Shown here one piece after another: positions 33,236 through 42,221 of a DNA stretch of 49,987 bases. Numbering within the stretch: position 1 is the stretch's first letter; each line of letters starts with the position of its first letter. Position numbers and translations under genes: made by a program. Origin of the DNA: Sphaeroforma sirkka (lineage: Eukaryota > Opisthokonta > Ichthyosporea > Ichthyophonida); NCBI GenBank assembly GCA_001586965.3, contig LUCW03002000.1, positions 1-49,987 of the forward strand, read 5' to 3'. A model generated the notes under the pieces. That model saw only the letters and a list, made by a program, of their open reading frames with translations. It had not been told where the DNA came from and ran no database searches.

Positions 33236-34141
33236 TTAGACTCCTAGTTTAGCTAAGAATTCGGTTGAGGGTTTCCACTTAGTGGTACCTGCAGGACCGA
33301 TGCGACAAACAATGGTGTGTTTCAAAGGTGACTTCTTAATAGAATAGGATCCCTGATACAAGAACGTGTCGGTTTCACGGTCGACATAAATAGGTTCGTC
33401 TTGAATCATATCAATTAAATCACGTATCCATGGGTCGGAGTTACGTAAGGGACAACACAACGTAATGGTAGATTTAGTAATATTAACATAATTTAACAAC
33501 TGTGTGATAAGTTGACAAGGCGGGTTAGCCCACGCATTATGCTTTGATAAGTCAAGCTGAAATGCATCACCTTTAGGATGAGTCAACGACCTATATTCAG
33601 AAACCTGTTTGTTATGTTCTGCGGCGAACATATCAACAGTAAATGGACCCCATCGTGATTGAGCGAGGTTAAACCATTTCTTATTTAGCATCCAATCGGT
33701 TGCTAATAACTCCTTGACTGTTTTCTGGTAGTCGGGCACAAGTCGAGAGAGCATGTCAGGATGATGGTTATGTATTCCTGGTATGTGTGTTATATTAAAA
33801 GTGAACTTGGCAATAATGTCATGCCAGCGGCTCACCAACTGTGAGTCAGGGTTCATATCTTTTAAGTATGTTAGAGACTTTTGATCACAGGCGACAGTAA
33901 AGTAACTTCCATAAAGGTAGTCTTTAAACTGTCTTAGCGCAGTAACTATAGCAAGGAGCTCTTGTTTAACGGTAGGGTATTTCCGTTGATTCTTATTATA
34001 ACTCTTGCTAAAGAATTGTATGTAGCGCGGTTTACCATTTATCGTTTGGTAAAGCACTCCACCTACCGCTCGATCTGAAGCGTCGGTTGCTACTTGGAAT
34101 GGGACACCATCCACAGGGTACTTCATGATGGGTGCGTCCAT
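33236..34141 (-). CDS. RNase H and Dam-like domain (copy B)
   Basis: RNase H covers about residues 1-135 with TDAS (Asp20), QELLAIV (Glu61), ACDQKSL (Asp86) and PDMLSR (Asp129), so all four acidic residues are present. The Dam-like domain covers about residues 163-284. The frame ends prematurely after LAKL by a 2-bp deletion relative to copy A. RNase H degrades the RNA of RNA-DNA hybrids; the second domain is discussed separately. Confidence 0.85.
   Translation of the reverse strand: MDAPIMKYPVDGVPFQVATDASDRAVGGVLYQTINGKPRYIQFFSKSYNKNQRKYPTVKQELLAIVTALRQFKDYLYGSYFTVACDQKSLTYLKDMNPDSQLVSRWHDIIAKFTFNITHIPGIHNHHPDMLSRLVPDYQKTVKELLATDWMLNKKWFNLAQSRWGPFTVDMFAAEHNKQVSEYRSLTHPKGDAFQLDLSKHNAWANPPCQLITQLLNYVNITKSTITLCCPLRNSDPWIRDLIDMIQDEPIYVDRETDTFLYQGSYSIKKSPLKHTIVCRIGPAGTTKWKPSTEFLAKLGV
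33290..33655 (-). other. Dam-like methyltransferase-related domain (copy B)
   Basis: It follows the same order as in element D: GPFTVDMFA, a D-x-D cluster, WANPPC (residues 204-209, the NPPC at 33515-33526), ITLCCPL and a terminal HTIVCRIG. Pro-Pro is kept but the residue after it is Cys in both copies of this family. The domain may be an inactive, DNA-binding or structural descendant. Confidence 0.6.
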
Positions 34142-34155
34142 TACTTTACTTTTGA

Positions 34156-35604
34156 CTAGTTTAAATGCATCATCACATTCTTTAGTCCAAAATTTCCCAA
34201 AGGTCCTTTGTGCAGCCGTAGGTGACTGAAAGGCTTTAAGTAATGAGAAAGATGCGTTACCGAATCCGAGAAGAAGTTAACAAACCCACACACAGAGTTC
34301 ACATCTCTTCCAGTAATTGGTGTTGATAAATCCAACAGAAACTGTTTCTTGCCAGGATCAATTTCTACCCCTGCTGCAGATACTTTGCAGCGAAGTAAGT
34401 GTATAGTATCTTTAGCAAAAGAACACTTGTCTTCGTTAATCTTAAGTTTAGCATGATTAAGTCGTTTTAAGACTTCTTTAGCGAGTTTAGCATGTTCATG
34501 TGCTGTCTTTGTAAAGATAACTATATCAACTAAATAGACTGATACGTTATACGACAGGTCCGCAAATAGTTCCATCATAACTTGTTGGAAGAAAGAAGGT
34601 AACATGTGTAAGCCTCCAGGTGCACCTTTAAACTGGTACTTCTTACCTTGCCAAGTAAAGGAAAAATATTTCCTATGAGGCTCATATATCTGTAGTTGAT
34701 GGAATGCAGCTTTTAAGTCTATCTTGGAAAAGATAGTCGCACCCTTCATTTTGCGTAGTATCTCGTTTATCTTAGGTAAGGGAAAACTATGTTGCGGAAT
34801 TAGTTTGTTGATTGGCGACAGGTCTAGTACTACTCTTGTTTTACTAAACGTTCCATCAGATTTATATTGATCGACCGCTAAGAGAGCTAAGTTAACTGAG
34901 GTTGCATCATAATTGATTTCAATTAGATCCTGTTTTAACCAATCTTCGATTTGGGTTTTGACAACGTCTTCGTGTCTCCAACTCACGTAGTTATGTGAAG
35001 GACACTTTAACTTAGAGAAGTCGACGTTTGTTAAGTCAAGTCTAACGTACCCATTAGAGAACTTAAACATACACCAGTCAGTTATTGCAATCTTCCTGTT
35101 TTGTATAATTAAGTCCATAATTATATCGGTGAAGTGCGGAATCATATCTTTTGCTTCACCTTCCGGAGGTTTAGGTATCTTTGACATATTATCATCTGAC
35201 TGATCTTTATTCGGGTCTAGCCCATTAGGCAGACCAGTGAGTGTTATACCTAAATTGAGAAGATCAGTCATACCTATAATTAAATCGTATTTCTGAGACA
35301 TGTCAGTAACGATTAGGTGAGTCTTCACTTCTCTTCTATCTGACAGCATTATGTGTGCATAGTCAATGGCTTGTTCGCAAGTAGTAACTTTGCCATTTCC
35401 CAAGATTAAATCAGTTGTTTCGTTATGGACAGCCATATCTGTAGCGTAGGCTACTCGGCGTGAGATAGCAGAGACTTCAGCCCCTGGATCAAATAGTGCC
35501 ATAACTTTTTCTCCATTTACGAAAACTGTTTGAAAGATACGTTCATCTCCTTTGGTATAGATTTTATTGAACATTTTCTCATAATCTTGCTCTAGTGCAC
35601 ACAT
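34156..35604 (-). CDS. Protease and reverse transcriptase (copy B)
   Basis: A 482-residue frame that follows gag in frame after UGA. The protease active site reads ALFDPGAEVSAIS, with Pro where most retroelement proteases have Thr or Ser. The RT carries VVLDLSPINKLIP, SKIDLKAAFHQL (first catalytic Asp) and GGLHMLPSFFQQVM. The catalytic box is YLVD (34525-34536) where copy A has YLDD, a single A-to-T change of GAT to GTT on the element strand. This copy therefore cannot reverse transcribe although its frame is long. The frame ends at a frameshift in the RT connection. Confidence 0.9.
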   Translation of the reverse strand: MCALEQDYEKMFNKIYTKGDERIFQTVFVNGEKVMALFDPGAEVSAISRRVAYATDMAVHNETTDLILGNGKVTTCEQAIDYAHIMLSDRREVKTHLIVTDMSQKYDLIIGMTDLLNLGITLTGLPNGLDPNKDQSDDNMSKIPKPPEGEAKDMIPHFTDIIMDLIIQNRKIAITDWCMFKFSNGYVRLDLTNVDFSKLKCPSHNYVSWRHEDVVKTQIEDWLKQDLIEINYDATSVNLALLAVDQYKSDGTFSKTRVVLDLSPINKLIPQHSFPLPKINEILRKMKGATIFSKIDLKAAFHQLQIYEPHRKYFSFTWQGKKYQFKGAPGGLHMLPSFFQQVMMELFADLSYNVSVYLVDIVIFTKTAHEHAKLAKEVLKRLNHAKLKINEDKCSFAKDTIHLLRCKVSAAGVEIDPGKKQFLLDLSTPITGRDVNSVCGFVNFFSDSVTHLSHYLKPFSHLRLHKGPLGNFGLKNVMMHLN

Positions 35605-35613
35605 ATGGTACTG

Positions 35614-35616
35614 TCA
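35614..35616 (-). promoter_or_regulatory. Conserved in-frame UGA between gag and pol (A/B family)
   Basis: The codons read CAC UGA CAG UAC CAU AUG. The stop is present in both copies and pol continues in frame. UGA followed by C is a context known to be leaky, which suits readthrough synthesis of Gag-Pol. Confidence 0.5.
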
Positions 35617-35811
35617 GTGCTTAACTTGGACGTCCGGTAAGTCCTTGCAATCCTCTTTGTGCCAACCGTTAGTACCCTTGCAAGTAGCACACTCTTTCAT
35701 ATAGTGTCCAAAATCTGGCTTGCCTGGTGCACACTTAACAGGGTCGTGTCTACCATTCCACTTGCCATTACGTTTTGTGAGGTTGTAACCACACTTCTTG
35801 CAAGGCGCTCA
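35614..35811 (-). CDS. Zinc-knuckle segment between two in-frame UGA codons (copy B)
   Basis: Sixty-four codons between the UGA at 35809-35811 and the UGA at 35614-35616, in the same frame as both gag and pol. They contain CX2C...HX4C and CX2CX6HX3C clusters of nucleocapsid type. In copy A the first UGA is AGA, so the original gag probably ran through the knuckles and ended at the second UGA. Confidence 0.75.
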
Positions 35812-37651
35812 AACCTTCTTTTCACCTTTCGGTTCGGTAGAAGTAGAGCCAGTACCCCCTCCAGTAGTAGTGCGAGGTTTCTCAGTACTACGCGCAGTGT
35901 TAGTCTCTACTGCGTTACGCTTAGTGTGCTGGGTGTAGCTCGTGGTACTAAGTACTCTAGTAGAGGGATTGGTATGCTTGTGAACTATCTTCTCAAAGAC
36001 AGACCAAGGCATAGATCGCAAATCACCATAGGCGATGATGTCATCATTGACTTTCTTAAAGAGGTTAGCTCCCAGAGTCTCCATCATCTGACAAATTAAT
36101 AAATATTCGCCAGTATAGGTACGACCACCCATCCGAGTATTCATATGTGTCATATGAGCTAGAGCACCTCGAATAGTGGTATCGTTTGCAAAGAACTTGC
36201 GAGACTCTAGAAGTTCACGGTCACGTGCATCTTCAAAAAAGGTGTTAAGTATATTATCACGCAATTGGTGCCAGGGTAGGACTTTCCAGTTGGGCTCATG
36301 GGCCTTCAAGATAGTTCGCCATTCACCTGACTCACAGAAATGAATAAAGGCATTCATCATCTGCTTATCCTTAAGGTTGGCAGACTCCTTAAGTTGGTCG
36401 AAGGCCTTCAGTGTCTCCACTGTACTCTCATTAGTAGTGAAATCGACCTCAACCTGTGCGTTACCTAGCTGCTTTATAAAGCTTGGTTCTAAGCGTTCAC
36501 GAGGCTCATGCTCAGTGCTACGGGCTGCTAGTGCCAAGATGGTGTCTATTTCCTTTCTCTTGTTATCGATTAGATAGCGAATGTTATCCGCTTTCCTATC
36601 GTCAAGGTCAGAGTCATTCAATAGACGGTCCTCAAGGACTTGCATACCAGAGCGTAATAGCCTGAGACGAGTGTGTCTGGTTCTCACTTCCTCATCCTCA
36701 GGATTAGAGCGGGAACTCTCTAACGAGGTACTGGTGTAGCGATTGCCAAAATCGTGATTACCAGGGTTAGTTGGCAAATGAGGGTCGATATTACGAGGAT
36801 GGTAAGCTTCATCGAGTTCCATACGATCATATCCTTTGACATGGTTAGGTTTGTCAAGAGGATGGTCAATGGTAGCATCAGAGCTATAGAGATTAAATTT
36901 TGAAATATTTTTCTCTCTCGCCAGTGGTAACTGGCTTATTAGTAGTAAACATACTGGCTGGTAAACCAGTAGGTCTCGGGTTCGAAACTGGGCCCGAATT
37001 TTTCTTCTTCTTCGGTATAGGAAGAATATCAGCCAAGTGGGACACGATAGAGGGGTCCACAACTGCTGCTGCCGCTAGCTCCTTCAAGAGCGCTTCAGTG
37101 CGGTTCAATTGGCGTCGAGATTGAGAGGATCCAACCACTCGTTGTCGAGTTATGGCGTCCTCAGCTTCGGCCCCAAGATTTGAGCTGAATGGAATGGCTT
37201 CTCCATCGATGGCGAAACCGAAATTTTCGGACAGGTCCAATACTTCCTTTTCACGCCGGATTTGTGCTGGAGTGTCCTTTAGATGTGGGGTTATAATGCC
37301 CCCGACATTCGTATCCACGAATTTTTCAGCCTTTCGACGTTTATCCCCAATATTTGACGGCACGTGGTCAGGGGGCAAGCTGGGGTCCTGAGCTTCACTC
37401 CTAGGTGATACACGGACGCTGGCGAGCCTTTCCGCGGTAGTAGATACCTCTTCTTCCAAGGCTTTAGGATCCGACGAGTCATCCTCAGAATAATCCTCTG
37501 TACCAACCTCAGAATTTGCTTCCCCAACAGTATCCTCGGCAGGCTCAACTCCAGACAGGCTAGGTGTTTCCACAGGGATCTCAGGAACCTCGGCAGGCTT
37601 AGCAGGCTTAGAGCTAGCGGCTCCCTTGCCTTTAGAAGTACCCTTAGCCAT
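35809..37651 (-). CDS. gag (copy B), two frames
   Basis: The likely start is the ATG at 37649-37651 (MAKGTSKGKG), downstream of the LTR; the longer frame begins inside the LTR. The N-terminal part is Pro/Glu/Ser-rich and acidic and ends at 36893. The second part (to 35809) takes over in the +1 frame at about 36895-36920, around the A-rich GAGAGAAAAATATTTC. It contains paired helices (LRLLRSGMQVLEDRLL), a capsid-like middle (GEWRTILKAHEPNWKVLPW) and a Thr-rich end. Gag forms the particle shell. The frame change may be an indel or a programmed +1 shift. Confidence 0.75.
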
Positions 37652-37730
37652 AGTATTTGCTGGATAGTAAATCGATGTCAGACAGTCTAGAAGCAGTACA
37701 CTACTGTAACTACTATTTAACTGAAAAATA

Positions 37731-38323
37731 TGTAAACTTCGATGGAAATTACTAGGTTTCAAACTATATTAAACTAAAATACAATTTAGTCAGTTAGGAT
37801 TTAGCAGTGGTAGCTTGTGTAAGAATGATCGGGACTGCCTCTTGTTAAGAGCCTAAATATCCTCGATCACACAGGGCGTACCTCTAGCTGTTCTTTATTG
37901 AATAATTTTCACTAGAAGTACTAAGTGTTTATGACCACATGCCTAATTTGTAGATAGACATAATAACGGAAGTCACGTTAATACATTAGCTGATATAAAT
38001 AAAGTTACATCTGAAGAAAAGTTAAAAAAAAGAAAAAGACTTATTGGATTTTGGAAATTGGCGGGAGGACCAAAATCTATAAGTAGTAGTTCGGAGATTA
38101 TAAAATTTAGTTTATAATATCCTACATCTACTAATGTCTCAAATAGGTCCAAGTAGATGAGTCATACCAAATACTCAGGCTATTGGAGCCATCAAAGTGA
38201 ATTTAGGACACTTTGGAAATATTGGAAAAGGAGCTTGTATTAAATTATTTAAAATACAAATAAAAGCCAATGTATTATCTCCATTGATCTTGATATTTTA
38301 GACTCGGAGGCTGTATTTCTACA
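37731..38323 (-). repeat. 5' LTR of copy B
   Basis: 593 bp, TG to CA. The element sequence next to it begins TATTTTTCAGTTAAATAG, which lacks a TGG tRNA-primer signature. Confidence 0.95.
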
Positions 38324-38327
38324 GATC
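38324..38327. other. Target site duplication GATC, right copy
   Basis: Matches 30671-30674. After it the RT sequence of element C resumes. Confidence 0.85.
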
Positions 38328-39120
38328 TAATCGCAGCGTACCATTGACTCCCAATTCACCCTGATTCTCAGTATCTATTCAGTTTCACACATGGCAAGAG
38401 CGAGTATTCTTTTACATCAGCGCCCTTTGGACTACACACACTGACGCAGCAGTTTCAGCGTACACTGAGTGTGATATTGCAAGGACTTCCGGCATACCAC
38501 TATCTAGACGACATCGTAATAGCAACAGATGACTACGAGGAACACAAACGAGTAGTGAAAGAGGTTATTCGGCGGCTGACGTACCACAGTTTCAAGCTAA
38601 ACCCTTCAAAATGTCATTTTGCAGTCAAAGAAGTCATGATCCTAGGGAAGCGAGTATCGAAGGCCGGAATTGATATTTGCCATGAAAATCAGGCCAAGCT
38701 CATTGACTGGCCAACCCTAAAGAAGTACAAAGACATTGCATCGGCCTTGGGATTAGCCAACTTTCTTCACGAGCACCTACCAAACTTTGCAGAGGTAGTT
38801 GCCCAACTCCGGGAATTCGTAAGACTCAGAACTAAGAAAATCATTGGAGACAGGTGGGAACAGAGACACCAGCAAGCTTGGGATGCCATGAAGCAAGCCA
38901 TAGTTGAGGCAGTAGTGTTGAAATTTCCCGTCGACGAAGTACCTTTACAACTCGAAACGGATGCAAACGACTACGGTATTGGAGGTGCATTGTTCCAGAC
39001 CATAGAAGGGAAGAAGCAATACCTAATGTTCTTCAGCAAGACCCTCAACGCAGCACAGCGCAATTACGCAACACCCATGAAGAAATTATTGGCCTTGGTA
39101 TACGATCTCACACACTTCAG
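38328..39120 (+). pseudogene. Element C: RT palm to RNase H start
   Basis: RT continues from 30674 with AAYH, a TGA stop where D has Arg, then LPIHPDSQYLFSFTHG and SAPFGLHTLTQQF. The frame 38471-39120 has YLDDIVIA (about 38500-38523), the thumb and connection, and RNase H up to LVYDLTHF with ETDANDYG (Asp then Asn in place of the Ser of D). It breaks at 39120, where about 250 residues are missing relative to D, removing the rest of RNase H and most of the Dam-like domain. Confidence 0.85.
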
Positions 39121-40134
39121 TGTTAGTTCCAAGGACAGCCCACTCCTTCCTCAAATACGAAAAGTATGCGAGTGGCAAGACACCATGGGGTCACACAGAG
39201 CCCAGGCAATGGTTACAGCCTTCCAGCGACGTTTTCAGCACGATTGGGATATGCAGAACTGTCCTCAGTATCGAAAGTCACCCCATTAGATACGTCTCGG
39301 CTAGTATCGATCGCTACCTCGGAAGTAGCCAAGACGGATTCTTCAGATGAGGAAGAGATAAGCCATCGTACACAGCTCACCTTGTGTTAGCATGAGATTG
39401 GGCATCATAGAGCAGAGGATACAGTTGCATAACTACAGCAAAATGAACATTTGTGGCCTAACGCTCTGAAACGTACACAAACAGTTAGGAGAAACTGCCA
39501 CACATGTCTAGGACAGAGGGTGTTACGAAAGGGATTTTACCCGATGATTCATATAACGGCAAAGTATCCGTGGGATCATGTTCAAGTCGACATGATTCCA
39601 ATGTCACTAGTTTCAGCAGCAGGAAATCGATATATATTGCACGTCTTGGATATAGCAACGGGGTACTCGATATTAAGAGCAACGGCCACAAAGTCAGCAG
39701 AAGTGGTGACATCGAAACTTATGGAGGTGTTTGGGGAACATAGCTTTCCCAGGAAAATCCAATCAGACGAGGGAGGCGAGTTTTCGAACAAGATTGTTAA
39801 ACTAATAACTCAAGAAGTTGGAGTGATGCATGCGAAGTCGCCACCATATCGTCCTCAGGTTTTGGGAGCAGCGGAGAGAAGACACAGAGACATACACGAA
39901 GGAGTTTGCAAACTATGTGAATCTTTACCTACGGCATGGGATGTCCGGCTACCACTTATTATGCTGTGCCAGAACCTCCGAATATCTCGGCGACAGAAGA
40001 CAGCACCATTCAGTGCTTACTTCGGTCGCCGTCGTGTCACCAATGAGGCTTGGGCACACTAGCTGGATCGTTTGCACGACACTATCTTGCCGACGCTCTA
40101 CAAGGTCACTCAGAAATACGCAGACACACTATCC
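39121..40134 (+). pseudogene. Element C: Dam-like C-terminus and integrase
   Basis: The sequence resumes with VLVPRTAHSFLKYEKYASGKTPWGHT, the end of the Dam-like domain. A decayed zinc finger follows (HEIGHH, two stops, CHTC) and the DDE core in frame 39451-40062: HVQVDMIPM, QSDEGGEF and GAAERRHRD, so the triad is complete. A stop interrupts after AWAH and the homology ends near 40134, where telomere-like repeats begin. The GPY module and chromodomain expected from D are absent. Confidence 0.85.
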
Positions 40135-40188
40135 AGGGTTTTAGGGTTTAGGGTTTTAGGGTTTAGGGTTTTTAGGGTTTAGGGTTTT
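40135..40188 (+). repeat. Interstitial telomere-like repeats, about seven TTT(T)AGGG units
   Basis: Seven units of TTTAGGG and TTTTAGGG with one five-T variant, directly joined to the broken integrase of element C and followed by unique sequence, so this is not a chromosome end. Confidence 0.9.
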
Positions 40189-40763
40189 AAAACGTTACGT
40201 TGATGAATACTAGATGTCTATCATCTACTTCCGGATCGAAGTTTTGTCTCTCCTCGTGAGATTTCACCACGGTATAGAGGCGAACGACGATTCCACAACT
40301 CGAGCTTATAGGCGAGTATAACTCCAGCGGATACCCTAGCTTATGGGGGGGTGAAAACATACCAGCGGATACCCTAGCTTTTTGGTAGGTGAAAATATAC
40401 CAGCACAGCCGGGATGGTTCAAAAGACCAGTTTCCAAGGTCAGCAGAAGGATTTTTACAAGTTCTTTTATAATGTTTTGTTTAATTTACACTACTAGTTT
40501 TATATGTTTAATTTTCAATAGTTTAAAAGGTCATTTATTTTTGAAGCACTTCAATCACTGGTGACGCTTGAGCTTGAGGGGAGTGTAGTAAAAGTACCCT
40601 TAAACCACTATCAGTGTAGAGTTAGAATTGGTTTACAATTAATTCACACGAGGTGAATTATTTGTAGAGCACGTAGACAATCAAATATAAGAATAAATAC
40701 ACCGCACTGAGCCTCAGGGTGATTCAAAAGGTTTTAGTAACGTATTTTGATGTGTTTACTACA
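40189..40763. other. Spacer with a short duplication
   Basis: An 18-bp motif CCAGCGGATACCCTAGCT occurs twice, 38 bp apart (about 40324 and 40362). No gene is seen. Confidence 0.5.
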
Positions 40764-41743
40764 CTCTCTCACACTATGTATATTCCACTCTCACACTATT
40801 TATATTCCACTCGCACTATATATAATTCACTCTCACATTTTAAATTTCACTCTCACACTATATATATATATATATCACTATCACACTATCCATACTTCAC
40901 TCACACTATTTATATTCCACTCACACTATTTATATTTCACTATCACATTATCAATATTTCACTCTCACACTATTTATATTTCATTCTCAAAGTATTTCTA
41001 TTTCACTCACACTATATACATTTCACTCTCAAACTTTTTATATTTCAATTTCACACTATTTATATTTCACTGTCAAACGATTTCTGTTTCATTCTCACAC
41101 TATATATATGTATTTCACTATCACAATATTTATACCTCCCTCTCACACTATATATATTCCATTCTCACACTATTTATATTTCACTCTCACACTTTTTATA
41201 TTCCACTTTCACACTATTTATGTTTTACTCTCACACTATTTATATTTCACTCTCTCACTATTTATGTTTCATTATCACACTATTTATGTTTTACTCACAC
41301 TATTTATATTTCACTCTCACACTATTTATGTTTCACTCTCACACTATTTATGTTTCACTCTCACACTATATAAATTTCACTCTCACACTGTTTATGTTTC
41401 ACTCTCACACTATATATATTTCACTCTCACACTATATATATTTCACTCTCACACTATTTATGTTTCACTCTCATACTATATATATTTCACTCTCACATTT
41501 TTTATGTTTCACTCTCACACTATATATATTTCACTCTCACACTTTATATATTTCACTCTCACACTATTTATGTTTCACTCTCGTACTATATATATTTCAC
41601 TCTCACACTATATATATTTCACTCTCACATCAATTATATTTCACTCTCACACTATTTATATTTCACTCTCACACTATTTATATTTCACTCTCTATTTATA
41701 TATCACCCTCACACTATTTATGTTTCACTATCACGCTATTTAT
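40764..41743. repeat. 22-bp minisatellite, about 45 copies
   Basis: The unit is close to TATTTATATTTCACTCTCACAC with occasional 2-4 bp losses and T/G variants (TTTATGTTTC). Because neither the unit nor its variants contain a plus-strand stop codon, long open frames exist in all three plus-strand frames. They encode periodic Tyr/Phe/Ser/His/Leu peptides and are not called as genes. Confidence 0.95.
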
Positions 41744-42221
41744 ATTGTTCTCAGATATTAAAGTATCTTGAAGTGTTTTAAGTTTTAAGGGAATAGTTTT
41801 TTTCGATTTATTTGATTTGAGTCCCTGCTTTTATATGCATTGGACTCGTAATCCTTGAGCCATTAAAAAACACCTCTTAATTTGAAAAAGGTTCTCACTT
41901 AATCTATGATCCAATCCAAAGGCAGTGTCGCCACGTCGTTAACTGATCATGGTTCCATTGTAATTTTTGGCCTTATACGTTTAGAGTGTACTCCTCCGAT
42001 ATTTAGGTATGCCCTTATGCCCATCAGAGGTTTTCTATAATGATGTTTCCGTACTCCCGGCACTTCGGCTCCGAGATTAATTTCCATCTGTAATATTTCT
42101 GTGTCCCTCTTTGAGTTAAGATTCTCTCCTTGGTTGATGCTGGGATGAACCTTGTTAAGCCTCCGGTGTTTGACCGTAGTTTTATGCTTGGTAAACAATC
42201 CTGGTTTACAGTGATCAATAG
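41744..42221. mobile_element. Second copy of the LTR-like repeat
   Basis: It aligns with 27977-28443 over its whole length, with the same ends and hairpin (about 41814-41852). It starts directly at the edge of the minisatellite. No clear target duplication is seen. Confidence 0.8.

Larger units (their letters stand above)
30675..38323 (-). mobile_element. Copy B: full-length Ty3/gypsy retrotransposon nested in element C
   Basis: A 7649-bp element on the minus strand with LTRs of 595 and 593 bp that differ at about fifteen positions by eye, so it is older than D. GATC duplications flank it. Order in its own direction: LTR, gag, UGA, zinc knuckles, UGA, protease, RT, RNase H, Dam-like domain, integrase, polypurine tract, LTR. 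Pol is broken by four small frameshifts. Copy A is the same family. Confidence 0.95.

Noticed and set aside
40135..40188. A chromosome end
   Set aside because: Only about seven degenerate units, followed by more than 9 kb of other sequence.
40719..41771. 350-codon and two overlapping frames of more than 200 codons
   Set aside because: They are products of a 22-bp minisatellite without stop triplets; all three frames are open, so openness is not evidence of coding.
41744..42221. LTR of a complete element extending to the right
   Set aside because: No copia or gypsy coding sequence is recognisable from 42222 to 43436 and no second LTR is found, so it is treated as a solo copy.
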